From positions 372,001-436,000 of the forward strand of contig NZ_SSOA01000004.1 in the NCBI RefSeq assembly GCF_004801395.1: 64,000 bases of DNA, given 5' to 3'. Below, in pieces: positions 31,892-41,430 of this stretch (positions are counted from its first letter, which is position 1; each line of letters opens with the position of its first letter). The notes below the pieces were generated by a model. It saw only the letters and a list, made by a program, of their open reading frames with translations, was not told the DNA's origin and made no database searches. The DNA is from Gillisella terrae. Its GTDB lineage: Bacteria; Pseudomonadota; Alphaproteobacteria; Rhizobiales; Rhizobiaceae. The translations under genes were made by a program, and so were the position numbers.

Positions 31892-32485
31892 TTAAGCGAA
31901 GCGTCCTTCAAAGGCGACTTCACTCAGCGGCTTGCGGCTGTTCGGCTCTTCTTTCGCCTGCAAGCCTTCTGGCAGAATCGACTTGTCACCCATCTTGCCA
32001 ATGGCGACAGCGGCTTCAATGTGGAAACCCTCTGGCAGGTTGATAGTGCTGGCGGCCTTGTCGAAATCAACGCCTGTCATGCCATGGGCATGATAACCGA
32101 GATGAATGGCCTGAAGCGCCATATAACCCCAGGCAGCACCAGCATCAAAGCTATGGCTGCGCGATGGCTTGGCTTCACCACCGTCAGCAGGGCGGCTCAG
32201 CGTGTCTGATACCACAAACACCAGAGCCGAGGCGTTTTTGGCCCAGCTTTGGTTGAACTCAATCAATGTGCCCAGCAGTGCATCGAAATTTGGGGTGCCT
32301 TTGAGAGCATAAATAAAGCGCCAAGGTTGATAATTGAAAGCAGATGGTGCCCAGTGACCAGCCTCAAGAATGGTATGGAGTGCATCCTCGGTCATGGTTT
32401 CGCCGGTAAAGGCGCGGGGAGACCAGCGATCAAGAAAAATAGGATGGATATCCTTGCTGGCTGTACGATTATTGCTGCTTGTCAT
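31892..32485 (-). CDS. nitroreductase family protein
   Basis: An FMN-dependent NAD(P)H oxidoreductase of the nitroreductase fold, substrate unknown. It has 197 residues. Seen: the FMN-binding DRWSPRAFTGETMTEDAL near 19-36, EAGHWAPSAFNYQPWRFIYA near 41-60 (family signature AP SA NxQPWR), GAAWGYMALQAIHLGYHAHG near 115-134, and AVAIGKMGDK near 160. It is monocistronic, converging with gyrB; about 440 bases of upstream sequence separate it from the divergent phaZ. Confidence 0.85.
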   Translation of the reverse strand: MTSSNNRTASKDIHPIFLDRWSPRAFTGETMTEDALHTILEAGHWAPSAFNYQPWRFIYALKGTPNFDALLGTLIEFNQSWAKNASALVFVVSDTLSRPADGGEAKPSRSHSFDAGAAWGYMALQAIHLGYHAHGMTGVDFDKAASTINLPEGFHIEAAVAIGKMGDKSILPEGLQAKEEPNSRKPLSEVAFEGRFA

Positions 32486-32924
32486 TTTTCGACCTGCCTT
32501 TCGTCAAAATGGTTGAGTGAATGGAAATTTGTTCTCTCCACCAGATAGGACGAAGGTCGGATGTAGACAAGTCACTACTCGCGCTACATCTTGTCAACGA
32601 ATGAGCGACAATCTTTTTTGAATTGTCAGGCATTTTGAATTATCGGGCAAGATTGCATTACGAGGCACAATTTATAACCGCGAGGATTGAAAGTTTTTCA
32701 GGAGGCGTTTTGCCGTGTGATCCGGCTTGGCTTTTCCCGCATATTTTGTAGAAAAAATAAACGCTTTCATGCCATGCTGCCCATGAACAAGAGCCGAAAG
32801 GCTGGTTGAACGTCAGGCTTTATGTGTGTTGATTGTCTGGCATGAACTCTTTGTGGAACGTTACGGGCCCACTGTTGGTTATCGGTGGGATGGATAGAAG
32901 CAAACCAAAAAGGCAATCAAGTCT
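32486..32924. other. divergent intergenic region nitroreductase | phaZ
   Basis: 439 bases holding no convincing gene. GATGTAG at 32560-32566 and CTACATC at 32584-32590 form an inverted repeat near the nitroreductase start, overlapping a second pair GACAAG/CTTGTC (32566-32571 and 32590-32595). This may be an operator. No clear -35/-10 pair could be named for phaZ. Confidence 0.4.
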
Positions 32925-34214
32925 ATGTTCTATCAGCTTTATGAAATGAATCATGCGGCCATGGCTCCTTTGCGGGCAACGGCAGACGCCATGCGGCTGG
33001 CATTCGGAAACCCTCTCAATCCTTTGTCTCACACCGTCATCGGCCGCACCGTCGCGGCCAGTTTCGAAGTGTTCGAGCGCAGCACGCGCCGCTACGGTAA
33101 ACCGCAATTCGGCCTTGCGACCACGATGATTGATGGCTCTCCCGTGAAGGTGACAGAGGAAATCACCTGGTCCAAGCCGTTTTGCAACCTCATTCACTTC
33201 AAGAGAGCGCTTTCCTCGGCACGTCCCGATGATCCCAAAATTCTGATCACAGCCCCAATGTCCGGCCACTATGCCACGCTGTTGCGTGGCACGGTCGAAG
33301 CGCTTTTGCCCCATGCTGAGGTTTACATCACCGACTGGATGGATGCCCGCATGGTGCCGCTGACCGAAGGGTTGTTTGATCTTGACGATTACATCGATTA
33401 CGTGATCGAGATGGTGCATCACCTCGGACCGCGCACCAATGTGGTTGCCGTCTGTCAGCCGTCTGTTCCGGTGCTGGCCGCGGTTGCGCGGATGGAGGCA
33501 GACCAGGACCCGCTGGCTCCGTCTTCCATGACCCTTATGGGTGGCCCGATTGATACCCGTATCAACCCGACGGCCGTGAATGAACTGGCCAAGAACAAAC
33601 CGATCGAGTGGTTCAAGGAAAACGTCATCATGGACGTACCATGGCCGCAGCCGGGCTTTATGCGTCCCGTCTATCCCGGCTTCCTGCAACTGTCGGGCTT
33701 CATGTCGATGAATCTGGATCGGCACATGACCGCCCAAAAAGATTTCTACATGAACCTCATCAAGAACGATGGCGATCCAGCCGAGAAGCATCGTGAATTC
33801 TATGATGAATATCTCGCCGTCATGGACCTGACAGCAGAATTCTACCTGCAAACTGTTGAAACCGTGTTTATGCAGCATGCGCTGCCGAAGGGCGAGATGA
33901 TGCATCGCGACCAGCCGGTGGATTGCTCGGCCATCCGCAATGTGGCGCTGCTGACGGTAGAAGGTGAAAATGACGACATTTCTGGCGTTGGCCAGACCAA
34001 GGCGGCGCAAACCCTGTGCAGCAATTTGCCAGATGATAAGCGCATGCATTACATGCAGCCTGATGTTGGCCATTACGGCGTTTTCAACGGCTCGCGCTTC
34101 CGCAAGGAAATCGCGCCGCGCATTGTGGCCTTTGCCAAAGAGCATTCCAGGCTTGCTGCAAAACCGCAGTCCAGCCCGGTCAAGCGGGTGATCAAGGGCG
34201 GGAAATCCGCCTGA
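32925..34214 (+). CDS. phaZ: intracellular polyhydroxyalkanoate depolymerase
   Basis: Mobilises stored poly-3-hydroxybutyrate in cytoplasmic granules. It has 429 residues. Seen: an N-terminal region typical of the type (MFYQLYEMNHAAMAPLRA), ILITAPMSGHYATLLRGTVE near 106, and the catalytic nucleophile region VVAVCQPSVPVLAA with Cys177, as in the intracellular depolymerases that use Cys rather than Ser; QPDVGHYGVFNGSRFRKEI near 384 carries the catalytic His. Single gene with its own terminator. Confidence 0.93.
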   Translation: MFYQLYEMNHAAMAPLRATADAMRLAFGNPLNPLSHTVIGRTVAASFEVFERSTRRYGKPQFGLATTMIDGSPVKVTEEITWSKPFCNLIHFKRALSSARPDDPKILITAPMSGHYATLLRGTVEALLPHAEVYITDWMDARMVPLTEGLFDLDDYIDYVIEMVHHLGPRTNVVAVCQPSVPVLAAVARMEADQDPLAPSSMTLMGGPIDTRINPTAVNELAKNKPIEWFKENVIMDVPWPQPGFMRPVYPGFLQLSGFMSMNLDRHMTAQKDFYMNLIKNDGDPAEKHREFYDEYLAVMDLTAEFYLQTVETVFMQHALPKGEMMHRDQPVDCSAIRNVALLTVEGENDDISGVGQTKAAQTLCSNLPDDKRMHYMQPDVGHYGVFNGSRFRKEIAPRIVAFAKEHSRLAAKPQSSPVKRVIKGGKSA

Positions 34215-34219
34215 TCGGG

Positions 34220-34242
34220 GAGGCGATTTAACCGCCTCTTTT
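34220..34242 (+). terminator. phaZ terminator
   Basis: GAGGCG and CGCCTC around seven bases, followed by TTTT, six bases past the stop. Short but well placed. Confidence 0.7.
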
Positions 34243-34351
34243 GAGTATGTTAGCCGATTGACATATCCACCGGCTTGAAGGCGATGGACATCATTCCCAT
34301 CTCAATTGTATCGGCAGCGTGGTGCTGCCGGTGAATATGAGGATGATGAAC

Positions 34352-34756
34352 ATGAATCAGTCAGCATTGCTGCGGCCCGCTTGGACGCCTGCGACAGTTG
34401 CGTTGATGGTGCTCGGTTTTGTGGTTTTTTGGCCGCTTGGCCTGGCCATGCTTGCCTATATTCTCTTCGGTGACCGCTTCAATAGTTTCAAGGACGCCGC
34501 CAACGCCTCTGTTGATGACGTGGTTTCGAAATGCCGTGACTGGAAAAGTTTCACTGCATCACCCATGCGCGACAGCGGCAATATCGCCTTTGATGAGTGG
34601 CGCCGGGCAGAACTGGACCGGCTTGAAGCCGAACGGCGCAGGCTTGATGAGATGCGCAGTGATTTTGAAAACTACGTTCGCGAGTTGCGTCGGGCAAAGG
34701 ATCAGGACGAGTTTGACCGCTTCATGCGGGAGCGAAAAACCTCCGCGTCTCAATGA
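34352..34756 (+). CDS. DUF2852 family membrane protein
   Basis: A small protein of about 134 residues, function unknown. Seen: one hydrophobic segment TPATVALMVLGFVVFWPLG-like near 11-30 continuing into LAMLAYILFGDRF, then a long charged, probably coiled-coil half (RRAELDRLEAERRRLDEM, then FDRFMRERK). This layout, with a membrane segment then a helical tail, is the DUF2852 family common in rhizobia. Several ATGs cluster at 34337-34352; I choose 34352 (MNQSALLRPAW), with GAGG upstream at nine bases. It stands alone between phaZ and a family A repeat. Confidence 0.7.
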   Translation: MNQSALLRPAWTPATVALMVLGFVVFWPLGLAMLAYILFGDRFNSFKDAANASVDDVVSKCRDWKSFTASPMRDSGNIAFDEWRRAELDRLEAERRRLDEMRSDFENYVRELRRAKDQDEFDRFMRERKTSASQ

Positions 34757-34803
34757 CCAGAGGGCTTCGCGCAAAGCGCCGATCCTGATGGCATAAAGTT
34801 TGG

Positions 34804-34907
34804 TATTACAGCGCCGTGCGCCAAATATGGCGCACGGCGCTGTAATACTTTTAATCTGCTGCATAATTTTCACCTTAAATCGATTCCGATTTAAGGAATT
34901 ATGCAGT
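34804..34907 (-). repeat. dispersed palindromic repeat, family A, full copy, inverted orientation
   Basis: A perfect 20-base inverted repeat (arms 34804-34823 and 34828-34847, ends TATTACAGCG/CGCTGTAATA, centre GCGCCA/TGGCGC), then TTTTAATCTGCTGCATAATT, then TTAAATCGATTCCGATTTAA and GGAATTATGCAGTA. It is close to the reverse complement of 31559-31672. Confidence 0.85.
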
Positions 34908-34939
34908 AAGGCCGACATGAGCAATGTCGGCCTTCTTTT
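34908..34939 (+). terminator. terminator downstream of DUF2852 gene
   Basis: AAGGCCGACAT and ATGTCGGCCTT around five bases, followed by CTTTTG. It begins directly at the end of the family A repeat. Confidence 0.8.
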
Positions 34940-34998
34940 GTTAAAGCACAAATCTTTTGTTAAAACGCAAATCGGCGCGAATCAGGTAAAAGGCCCGC

Positions 34999-35763
34999 AT
35001 GTTTCCTCAGTTTTTGCGAAAACCGACACGGGCTTTGAGAAAGCCGAAAGTGCCTGAAAGCCGCGAATTGCAGGTGGCCGGGCGTATGGTGCCGCTTGCC
35101 ATTCGCGAAAATCTGCGCGCCACACGCATTACCCTCAGAATTGAGCCGGGTGGTCGTGCGCTGAAAATGACCATCCCCAAAGGGGTGCGTGAGGCCGATG
35201 TGGCGGATTTTCTCGATCGCCATCGCGGTTGGCTGGAAGTGAAGCTCTCTAAATATTCGGGCGATGCCAAGGTGAGGGCAGGTGGTAGGCTTGCGCTGCG
35301 CGGGGTTGAGCACCGTATTCATCACACCGGCCAGTTGCGTGGCATTACCGAAGCGGTGATGCTGGATGGCGAGCCGGTGATCCGGGTCAGCGGGCATGAA
35401 GAGCATCTGGGCCGCAGGCTGTCTACCTTTTTGAAAAAAGAAGCGCGTCTTGATCTGGATCGGCTGGTGGCCATTCACACCGGACGTCTGGGCAAGCGTG
35501 CCAAAAGCCTGACCATGAAAGACACCCGCAGCCGCTGGGGTTCGTGTTCGTGGGAGGGGAATTTGAGTTTCTCCTGGCGCATTGTCATGGCGCCGCCGGA
35601 GGTGATTGATTATCTGGCCGCCCATGAGGTGGCCCATTTGAAAGAAATGAACCACGGTCCGCAATTTTGGGCGCTGTGCAAAAGCCTATGTCCCGGCATG
35701 GACGAGGCCAAGTCCTGGTTGAAGCGCCATGGCTCAGAATTGCACGCCATCGATTTCGATTGA
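34999..35763 (+). CDS. YgjP-like (DUF45) M48-type metallopeptidase domain protein
   Basis: A probable zinc-dependent protein of unknown substrate; 254 residues. Seen: the N-terminal DUF45 region (IRENLRATRITLRIEPGGRA), then KDTRSRWGSCSWEGNLSFSW near 174, and the zinc site HEVAHLKEMNH with HExxH at 209-213 and third ligand His219. The E. coli homologue YgjP has no settled role. No signal peptide. It begins the rightward cluster that leads to trpF. Confidence 0.85.
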   Translation: MFPQFLRKPTRALRKPKVPESRELQVAGRMVPLAIRENLRATRITLRIEPGGRALKMTIPKGVREADVADFLDRHRGWLEVKLSKYSGDAKVRAGGRLALRGVEHRIHHTGQLRGITEAVMLDGEPVIRVSGHEEHLGRRLSTFLKKEARLDLDRLVAIHTGRLGKRAKSLTMKDTRSRWGSCSWEGNLSFSWRIVMAPPEVIDYLAAHEVAHLKEMNHGPQFWALCKSLCPGMDEAKSWLKRHGSELHAIDFD

Positions 35764-35838
35764 TTTTTTCGGCCTGCTGATGTGCTCCAATTTGCAATTT
35801 GGCTCGACTCGGACCGCATTTCGTGTCACTTCGGCTGC

Positions 35839-36507
35839 ATGAAACCAGATGTCAAAATTTGCGGATTGAAGACCAGCGAGGCCGTGGAAAAGGCTGTCAG
35901 CCTTGGAGCCACCCATATTGGCTTCATCTTCTTTGAAAAAAGCCCACGCAATATCGAGCCAGACGTCGCAGGCCGCATTGCTGAAAAGGCCCGTGGCCGC
36001 GCCAAGATTGTCGCTGTGACCGTGGATGCCGATACCGACGACCTTGATGACATCGTCTATCTGCTCAAACCCGATATGTTGCAATTGCACGGTCACGAGA
36101 CGCCAGAGCAGGTGCTGACTGTGAAGGCGCTGTATGGTCTTCCTGTGATCAAGGCGTTTTCTATCCGCGAGCCGGGTGATCTGGAGCGCATTGATCCCTA
36201 TATAGGGATTGTTGATCGATTTTTGTTTGATGCCAAAGCCCCGCAAGGATCAGAACTGCCGGGCGGCAATGGCGTCACATTTGATTGGCGTCTGCTGCAA
36301 AATCTTGACGCAGACGTGGATTACATGCTTTCGGGTGGGCTGCATAAAGACAATGTGGCGCAGGCTTTGAAGGAAACCGGCGCGCGCGGTCTGGATGTTT
36401 CGTCCGGCGTCGAGAGCGCTCCGGGCGTCAAAGATCTCGCCCGTATGGAAGAATTCTTTAAAAGCGTCCAGCTGGCTTCAGGGCAGACGACAGGGAGTGC
36501 AAAGTGA
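35839..36507 (+). CDS. trpF: phosphoribosylanthranilate isomerase
   Basis: Third step of the tryptophan branch, Amadori rearrangement of PRA to CdRP. It has 222 residues. Seen: the N-terminal catalytic Cys in VKICGLKT (residue 7 region), [20 protein letters not shown] near 22-41, and DFLLDA-like FLFDAKAP with the conserved Asp, ending in the phosphate-binding region [10 protein letters not shown]. Start at 35839 (MKPDVKICG). The stop overlaps the trpB GTG start, so translation is coupled. Confidence 0.95.
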   Translation: MKPDVKICGLKTSEAVEKAVSLGATHIGFIFFEKSPRNIEPDVAGRIAEKARGRAKIVAVTVDADTDDLDDIVYLLKPDMLQLHGHETPEQVLTVKALYGLPVIKAFSIREPGDLERIDPYIGIVDRFLFDAKAPQGSELPGGNGVTFDWRLLQNLDADVDYMLSGGLHKDNVAQALKETGARGLDVSSGVESAPGVKDLARMEEFFKSVQLASGQTTGSAK

Positions 36508-37724
36508 ATCAGAACCCAATTCCCAATTCTTTCCGGGAAGGCCCGGATGAAGATGGCCGTTTCGGCATTTTTGGCGGCCGCTTCGTGGCCGAAACCTTGA
36601 TGCCGCTGATCCTTGATCTTCAGGCAGAGTGGGATAAGGCCAAGACCGATCCAACCTTCAAGGCGGAACTGGATCACCTCAACACCCATTATACCGGGCG
36701 CCCAAGTCCGCTGTATTTTGCCGAACGCCTCACCGCCGAGCTGGGCGGGGCCAAGATTTATTTCAAGCGTGATGAGCTGAACCACACCGGCTCGCACAAG
36801 ATCAACAATTGCCTTGGCCAGATTCTTTTGGCCAAGCGCATGGGCAAGACCCGCATTATTGCGGAAACCGGTGCTGGTCAGCATGGCGTGGCCTCGGCCA
36901 CCGTTGCGGCCCGCTTTGGTCTGCCCTGCATTGTTTATATGGGTGCCACAGACGTTGAGCGGCAGGCTCCCAATGTGTTCCGCATGAAGCTTCTGGGTGC
37001 CGAAGTGCGCCCTGTATCGTCCGGTCATGGCACTTTGAAAGATGCCATGAACGAAGCTCTGCGCGACTGGGTCACCAATGTAGATGACACCTATTATATG
37101 ATCGGTACCGCTGCCGGTCCGCATCCCTATCCGGAAATGGTGCGCGATTTCCAGTCGGTGATTGGTGCAGAAGCGAAAGAACAGATGCTGAAAGCCGAGG
37201 GCCGTTTGCCTGATATGCTGATAGCGGCTGTGGGCGGTGGCTCCAACGCCATTGGTCTGTTCCATCCCTTCCTTGATGACAAGAGCGTTCGCATCGTCGG
37301 TGTTGAAGCGGGCGGCAAGGGGCTTGAGGGCAATGAGCATTGCGCGTCGCTCACCGCTGGCTCTCCGGGTGTTCTGCATGGCAACCGCACCTATCTGCTG
37401 CAAGATGCGGACGGCCAGATCAAGGATGGTCACTCCATCTCGGCGGGTCTGGATTATCCCGGCATTGGACCTGAGCATTCCTGGCTGAAAGATATGGGCC
37501 GGGTGGAATATGTGCCGATCATGGATACGGAAGCCTTGGAAGCCTTCCAGCTTTTGACCCGCACCGAGGGCATTATTCCAGCCCTTGAGCCAAGCCATGC
37601 CTTGGCCGAAGTGGTGAAGCGCGCGCCCAAGATGGGCAAGGATGAGATCATCCTGATGAACCTCTGCGGTCGCGGTGACAAGGACATTTTCACCGTCGGC
37701 AAAATTCTGGGAATGGGGTTGTGA
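36504..37724 (+). CDS. trpB: tryptophan synthase beta chain
   Basis: PLP enzyme joining indole with serine to make tryptophan. It has 406 residues. Seen: the PLP lysine in [11 protein letters not shown] (Lys99), [20 protein letters not shown] near 121, the glycine-rich phosphate-binding [14 protein letters not shown] near 245, and GRGDKDI at the end. Start is GTG at 36504, overlapping the trpF stop (GTGA). trpA follows after one base. Confidence 0.97.
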   Translation: MNQNPIPNSFREGPDEDGRFGIFGGRFVAETLMPLILDLQAEWDKAKTDPTFKAELDHLNTHYTGRPSPLYFAERLTAELGGAKIYFKRDELNHTGSHKINNCLGQILLAKRMGKTRIIAETGAGQHGVASATVAARFGLPCIVYMGATDVERQAPNVFRMKLLGAEVRPVSSGHGTLKDAMNEALRDWVTNVDDTYYMIGTAAGPHPYPEMVRDFQSVIGAEAKEQMLKAEGRLPDMLIAAVGGGSNAIGLFHPFLDDKSVRIVGVEAGGKGLEGNEHCASLTAGSPGVLHGNRTYLLQDADGQIKDGHSISAGLDYPGIGPEHSWLKDMGRVEYVPIMDTEALEAFQLLTRTEGIIPALEPSHALAEVVKRAPKMGKDEIILMNLCGRGDKDIFTVGKILGMGL

Positions 37725-37725
37725 T

Positions 37726-38565
37726 ATGACTGAGCGTATGGACAAACGGTTTGCCGACCTGAAGGCTGAGGGCCGTCCCGCTCTCGTCACCTATTTCATG
37801 GGCGGCGACCCGGATTTCGACACATCGCTTGAGATCATGAAGGCGCTTCCTGCCGCAGGCTCTGATGTGATTGAGCTGGGAATGCCCTTTTCTGATCCGA
37901 TGGCCGATGGCCCGGCCATTCAAATGGCGGGCCAGCGCTCACTGAAAGCCGGTCAGACGCTGATCAAGACCTTGGATATGGCGCGAAAATTCCGTGAGCA
38001 TGATCAGGCAACCCCGATTGTGCTGATGGGCTATTATAACCCCATCTACATTTACGGCGTTGAAAAATTTCTCGATGACGCGCTGGAAGCGGGCATTGAT
38101 GGCTTGATCGTTGTTGATCTGCCGCCAGAAATGGATGACGAGCTTTGCCTGCCTGCGCGCGCGCGCGACATCAACTTCATTCGTCTGGCCACGCCAACCA
38201 CCGATGAAAAGCGCTTGCCAAAGGTGCTGCAAAACACCTCCGGCTTCGTCTACTATGTATCGATGAACGGCATTACCGGCTCAGCTTTGCCAGACCCATC
38301 CAAGGTGGCTGGCGCTGTCCAGCGGATCAAGGCCCATACCGATCTGCCGATCTGCGTGGGCTTTGGCGTGAAGACGGCGGAACATGCGCGCTTGATTGGG
38401 GCCAATGCCGATGGCGTTGTGGTGGGCACGGCGATCGTCAATCAGGTCGCGCTCAGCCTGACCAAGGATGGCAAGGCAACGGCCGATACGGTGCAATCGG
38501 TCGTCACGCTGGTGCGTGGTCTGGCCAGCGGTGTGCATACGGCCCGCCTTGCGGCCGCAGAATAG
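37726..38565 (+). CDS. trpA: tryptophan synthase alpha chain
   Basis: Splits indole-3-glycerol phosphate to indole, channelled to TrpB. It has 279 residues. Seen: [19 protein letters not shown] with the catalytic Glu, then [11 protein letters not shown] near 128 with the catalytic Asp region, and [11 protein letters not shown] near 210 for phosphate binding. The start at 37726 (MTERMDKRF) is one base past trpB; an ATG four codons later is possible. accD follows 132 bases downstream. Confidence 0.96.
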   Translation: MTERMDKRFADLKAEGRPALVTYFMGGDPDFDTSLEIMKALPAAGSDVIELGMPFSDPMADGPAIQMAGQRSLKAGQTLIKTLDMARKFREHDQATPIVLMGYYNPIYIYGVEKFLDDALEAGIDGLIVVDLPPEMDDELCLPARARDINFIRLATPTTDEKRLPKVLQNTSGFVYYVSMNGITGSALPDPSKVAGAVQRIKAHTDLPICVGFGVKTAEHARLIGANADGVVVGTAIVNQVALSLTKDGKATADTVQSVVTLVRGLASGVHTARLAAAE

Positions 38566-38697
38566 TCCCTCGTCATGAGGCTCGGTTGGGGAGGGTATTG
38601 CAGGATACCGCTCCCCACATTGTAGATTTAAAGCAATTCACTGTCGGAAAGCCACCTAGCTTCTCTCAAGGAATTGCGCCAGCCAGGAGTGTTTTCA

Positions 38698-39606
38698 GTG
38701 AATTGGCTCACAAATTACGTTCGTCCGCGCATCAATTCCATGTTGGGTCGCCGCGATGTGCCCGAAAATCTCTGGATCAAATGCCCCGAAACCGGGGAAA
38801 TGGTCTTTCATAAAGATCTCGAGCAAAACAAGTGGGTGATCCCGGCCTCGGGCTATCATATGAAAATGCCAGCCAAGGCGCGTCTGGCTGATCTGTTTGA
38901 CGAGGGTGAGTATGAAGCCCTGCCGCAGCCAAAGGTGGCGCAGGACCCGCTGAAATTTCGCGATTCCAAAAAATATGCCGATCGCCTGAAAGACAGCCGC
39001 ACCAAGACTGAGCAGGAAGACACAATTGTCGCTGGCGTTGGCACCGTTCAGGGCCTCAAGCTGGTGGCGGTGGTGCATGAATTCAACTTCATGGGCGGAT
39101 CGCTCGGCATTGCGGCTGGCGAAGCTATCATCAAGGCTTTTGAGCGCGCCATTGCCGAGAAATGCCCCTTGGTGATGTTCCCAGCTTCTGGTGGGGCGCG
39201 CATGCAGGAAGGCATTTTGTCCTTGATGCAGTTGCCGCGCACAACGGTTGTGGTGAACATGCTGAAAGAAGCAGGCCTGCCTTATATTGTGGTGCTGACC
39301 AATCCGACAACGGGCGGTGTGACCGCGTCCTATGCCATGTTGGGTGATCTGCATATGGCAGAGCCGGGCGCAGAAATCTGCTTTGCAGGCAAGCGGGTGA
39401 TTGAGCAGACCATCCGCGAAAAGCTGCCGGAAGGTTTCCAGACTTCGGAATATCTGCTGGAGCATGGCATGGTCGATATGGTGGTCAAGCGCCACGATAT
39501 TCCTGAAACCTTGGCACGTGTGCTGAAAATCATGACAAAGAAGCCTGCGAATACCGATCATGGCGCTGTGGCGGTGGTTGATGCCGCACGTGCTGCTTCG
39601 GCCTGA
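38698..39606 (+). CDS. accD: acetyl-CoA carboxylase carboxyltransferase subunit beta
   Basis: Beta half of the carboxyltransferase that makes malonyl-CoA for fatty acids. It has 302 residues from GTG 38698 ([10 protein letters not shown]), preceded by AGGAG. Seen: [17 protein letters not shown] near 125, [16 protein letters not shown] near 155, and [18 protein letters not shown] near 200, the crotonase-fold core. The N-terminal four-Cys zinc ribbon of E. coli AccD is lost: only Cys29 remains, and the other three positions read Thr32, Ile48 and Ser51. This is familiar from rhizobial AccD. folC follows 38 bases downstream, as in many bacteria. Confidence 0.95.
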   Translation: MNWLTNYVRPRINSMLGRRDVPENLWIKCPETGEMVFHKDLEQNKWVIPASGYHMKMPAKARLADLFDEGEYEALPQPKVAQDPLKFRDSKKYADRLKDSRTKTEQEDTIVAGVGTVQGLKLVAVVHEFNFMGGSLGIAAGEAIIKAFERAIAEKCPLVMFPASGGARMQEGILSLMQLPRTTVVVNMLKEAGLPYIVVLTNPTTGGVTASYAMLGDLHMAEPGAEICFAGKRVIEQTIREKLPEGFQTSEYLLEHGMVDMVVKRHDIPETLARVLKIMTKKPANTDHGAVAVVDAARAASA

Positions 39607-39644
39607 TCCGACACCTTGTAAGCCTGTAAGACTTGGATAGAGAC

Positions 39645-40988
39645 ATGACCGATATCGCCGCCAGCCAAGCCGAACAGGTTATTGATGAATTGATGAGCCT
39701 GCATCCCAAGGGTTTTGATATGACCCTTGGGCGCATGCGGCGTTTGCTTGAGGTTTTGGGCAATCCGCAAGACAAATTGCCGCCGGTGATCCATGTGGCG
39801 GGCACCAATGGCAAAGGCTCATTCACGGCCTTTACCCGCGCGCTTTTGGAGCAGGCGGGTCTTGCCGTGCATGTCCACACATCGCCACATCTGGTCAATT
39901 GGCACGAGCGCTATCGCATTGGTGTCAAAGGCGGGCGTGGCGCGCTTGTGGATGATCTGGTGCTGGCCGATGCGCTGCGCCGGGTGGCCAAAGCCAATGA
40001 TGGCCAAGCCATCACCGTGTTTGAAATCCTCACGGCTACGGCCTTTTTGCTGTTTTCCGAAATCCCCGCCGATGTGGTGATCATGGAAGTGGGCATGGGC
40101 GGACGGCTGGATTGCACCAATGTGATCGACAGGCCCGCTGTCTCGGTGATCATGCCAATTTCCTTTGATCATCAGGCCTATCTTGGCGATCGGGTGGAAT
40201 TGATTGCCGCTGAAAAAGCCGGGATCATGAAAAAACACTGTCCGGTGGTGATTGGCCATCAGGAGTTTGAAGCCGCAAAAGAAACGCTGGTGGAGACCGC
40301 GGATCGATTGCAGTGCCCACAATCGGTGTTCGGGCAGGATTTTCTGGCCTTTGAAGAGCACGGGCGCCTTGTCTATCAGGATGAGGATGGCCTGATGGAT
40401 TTGTCCCTGCCAAAATTGCCGGGCCGCCACCAATATGCCAATGCCGCAGCAGCCATCCGCGCTGTGCGCGCTGCTGGCTTCAACGTGACTGAGGCAATAG
40501 TTGATGCCGCGATGGGCACCGTCGAATGGGCGGGACGTCTGCAAAAGCTGACAGAAGGTGCCTTGGTCAGCCATGCACCCAAAGCTGCGGAAATCTGGGT
40601 GGATGGCGGTCACAATCCCGGTGCGGGCGAAGTGATTGCCGAGGCGATGGCCGGCTTTGAAGAGCGCCAGTCGCGTCCGCTTTATCTGATCATCGGCATG
40701 CTCAACACCAAAGAGCCGCACGGCTATTTCAAGGCCTTTGAGGGTCTGGCGGTGCATGTCTTCACCGTGCCCATTCGCGGAACGGATGCTGCCCTTGATC
40801 CTGTCGCCTTGGCCGCAACGGCTTATGATGCGGGCATCCCGGCGACGCCGGTGTCGTCTGTGGCAGATGCGCTGACAGCGATTTCTGCCATATCAGAAGA
40901 GGCGGGTGAGTCACCGCGCATTCTGATTGGCGGATCACTTTATCTGGTGGGCAATGTGCTGGCGGATAATGGCACGCCACCGGCGTGA
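39645..40988 (+). CDS. folC: bifunctional folylpolyglutamate / dihydrofolate synthase
   Basis: Adds glutamate to dihydropteroate and folates. It has 447 residues. Seen: the P-loop HVAGTNGKGSFTAFTRALLE near 47-66, the cis-loop region VHTSPHLVNWHERYRIG, MEVGMGGRLDCTNVI near 145, and PGRHQYANAAAAIRAV near 260. The start at 39645 (MTDIAASQAE) has GAG-rich sequence upstream; a TTG four codons earlier is possible. It converges with trxA over a shared terminator. Confidence 0.95.
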   Translation: MTDIAASQAEQVIDELMSLHPKGFDMTLGRMRRLLEVLGNPQDKLPPVIHVAGTNGKGSFTAFTRALLEQAGLAVHVHTSPHLVNWHERYRIGVKGGRGALVDDLVLADALRRVAKANDGQAITVFEILTATAFLLFSEIPADVVIMEVGMGGRLDCTNVIDRPAVSVIMPISFDHQAYLGDRVELIAAEKAGIMKKHCPVVIGHQEFEAAKETLVETADRLQCPQSVFGQDFLAFEEHGRLVYQDEDGLMDLSLPKLPGRHQYANAAAAIRAVRAAGFNVTEAIVDAAMGTVEWAGRLQKLTEGALVSHAPKAAEIWVDGGHNPGAGEVIAEAMAGFEERQSRPLYLIIGMLNTKEPHGYFKAFEGLAVHVFTVPIRGTDAALDPVALAATAYDAGIPATPVSSVADALTAISAISEEAGESPRILIGGSLYLVGNVLADNGTPPA

Positions 40989-41010
40989 GATATTTCCAAA
41001 AAAACCACAC

Positions 41011-41039
41011 AAAAAAGCCCGGCATTGACCGGGCTTTTT
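41011..41039. terminator. bidirectional terminator between folC and trxA
   Basis: AAAAAGCCCGG and CCGGGCTTTTT around six bases, with six A on the left. It serves both convergent genes. Confidence 0.93.
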
Positions 41040-41060
41040 GCATTCTATTGTTTTCACGCC

Positions 41061-41381
41061 TTAGGCCGCGCTGGAAATCCAGCTGGCCAAAGCGGTCTTT
41101 GGCGATGCGCCAACCTTGATGTCGGCCACTTCGCCGCCCTTGAACATGGCGAGCGTTGGAATGGAGCGTACACCAAATTTGGCTGCCAGTTCCGGATTTT
41201 CATCAATGTTGAGCTTGGCAATCTTCACCTTGCCAGCCATCTCAACCGAGATTTCGTCCAGGCTTGGAGCGATCATTTTGCATGGGCCGCACCATTCTGC
41301 CCAGAAGTCCACAACAACAGGTTCTGCGGATTGCAGGACTTCTGCTTCGAAATTGTTCATGTCAACTTTTACGGTCGCCAT
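41061..41381 (-). CDS. trxA: thioredoxin 1
   Basis: General cytoplasmic disulfide reductant. It has 106 residues. Seen: the active site AEWCGPCK with Cys31 and Cys34, VDFWAEW before it, and the cis-Pro region [14 protein letters not shown] near 73. The start at 41381 gives [10 protein letters not shown]. It follows addA by about 50 bases, giving the rhizobial addB-addA-trxA order. Confidence 0.97.
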   Translation of the reverse strand: MATVKVDMNNFEAEVLQSAEPVVVDFWAEWCGPCKMIAPSLDEISVEMAGKVKIAKLNIDENPELAAKFGVRSIPTLAMFKGGEVADIKVGASPKTALASWISSAA

Positions 41382-41430
41382 TTTCTGCTCCTTGGAGAAA
41401 TGCTGTTGTCACATATATGATGATAATCAC

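Noticed and set aside
34908-34939. hairpin after the DUF2852 gene as part of the family A repeat
   Set aside because: It begins where the repeat ends, has a different sequence and a T-run, and has no counterpart next to 31559-31672, so it is listed as a terminator.
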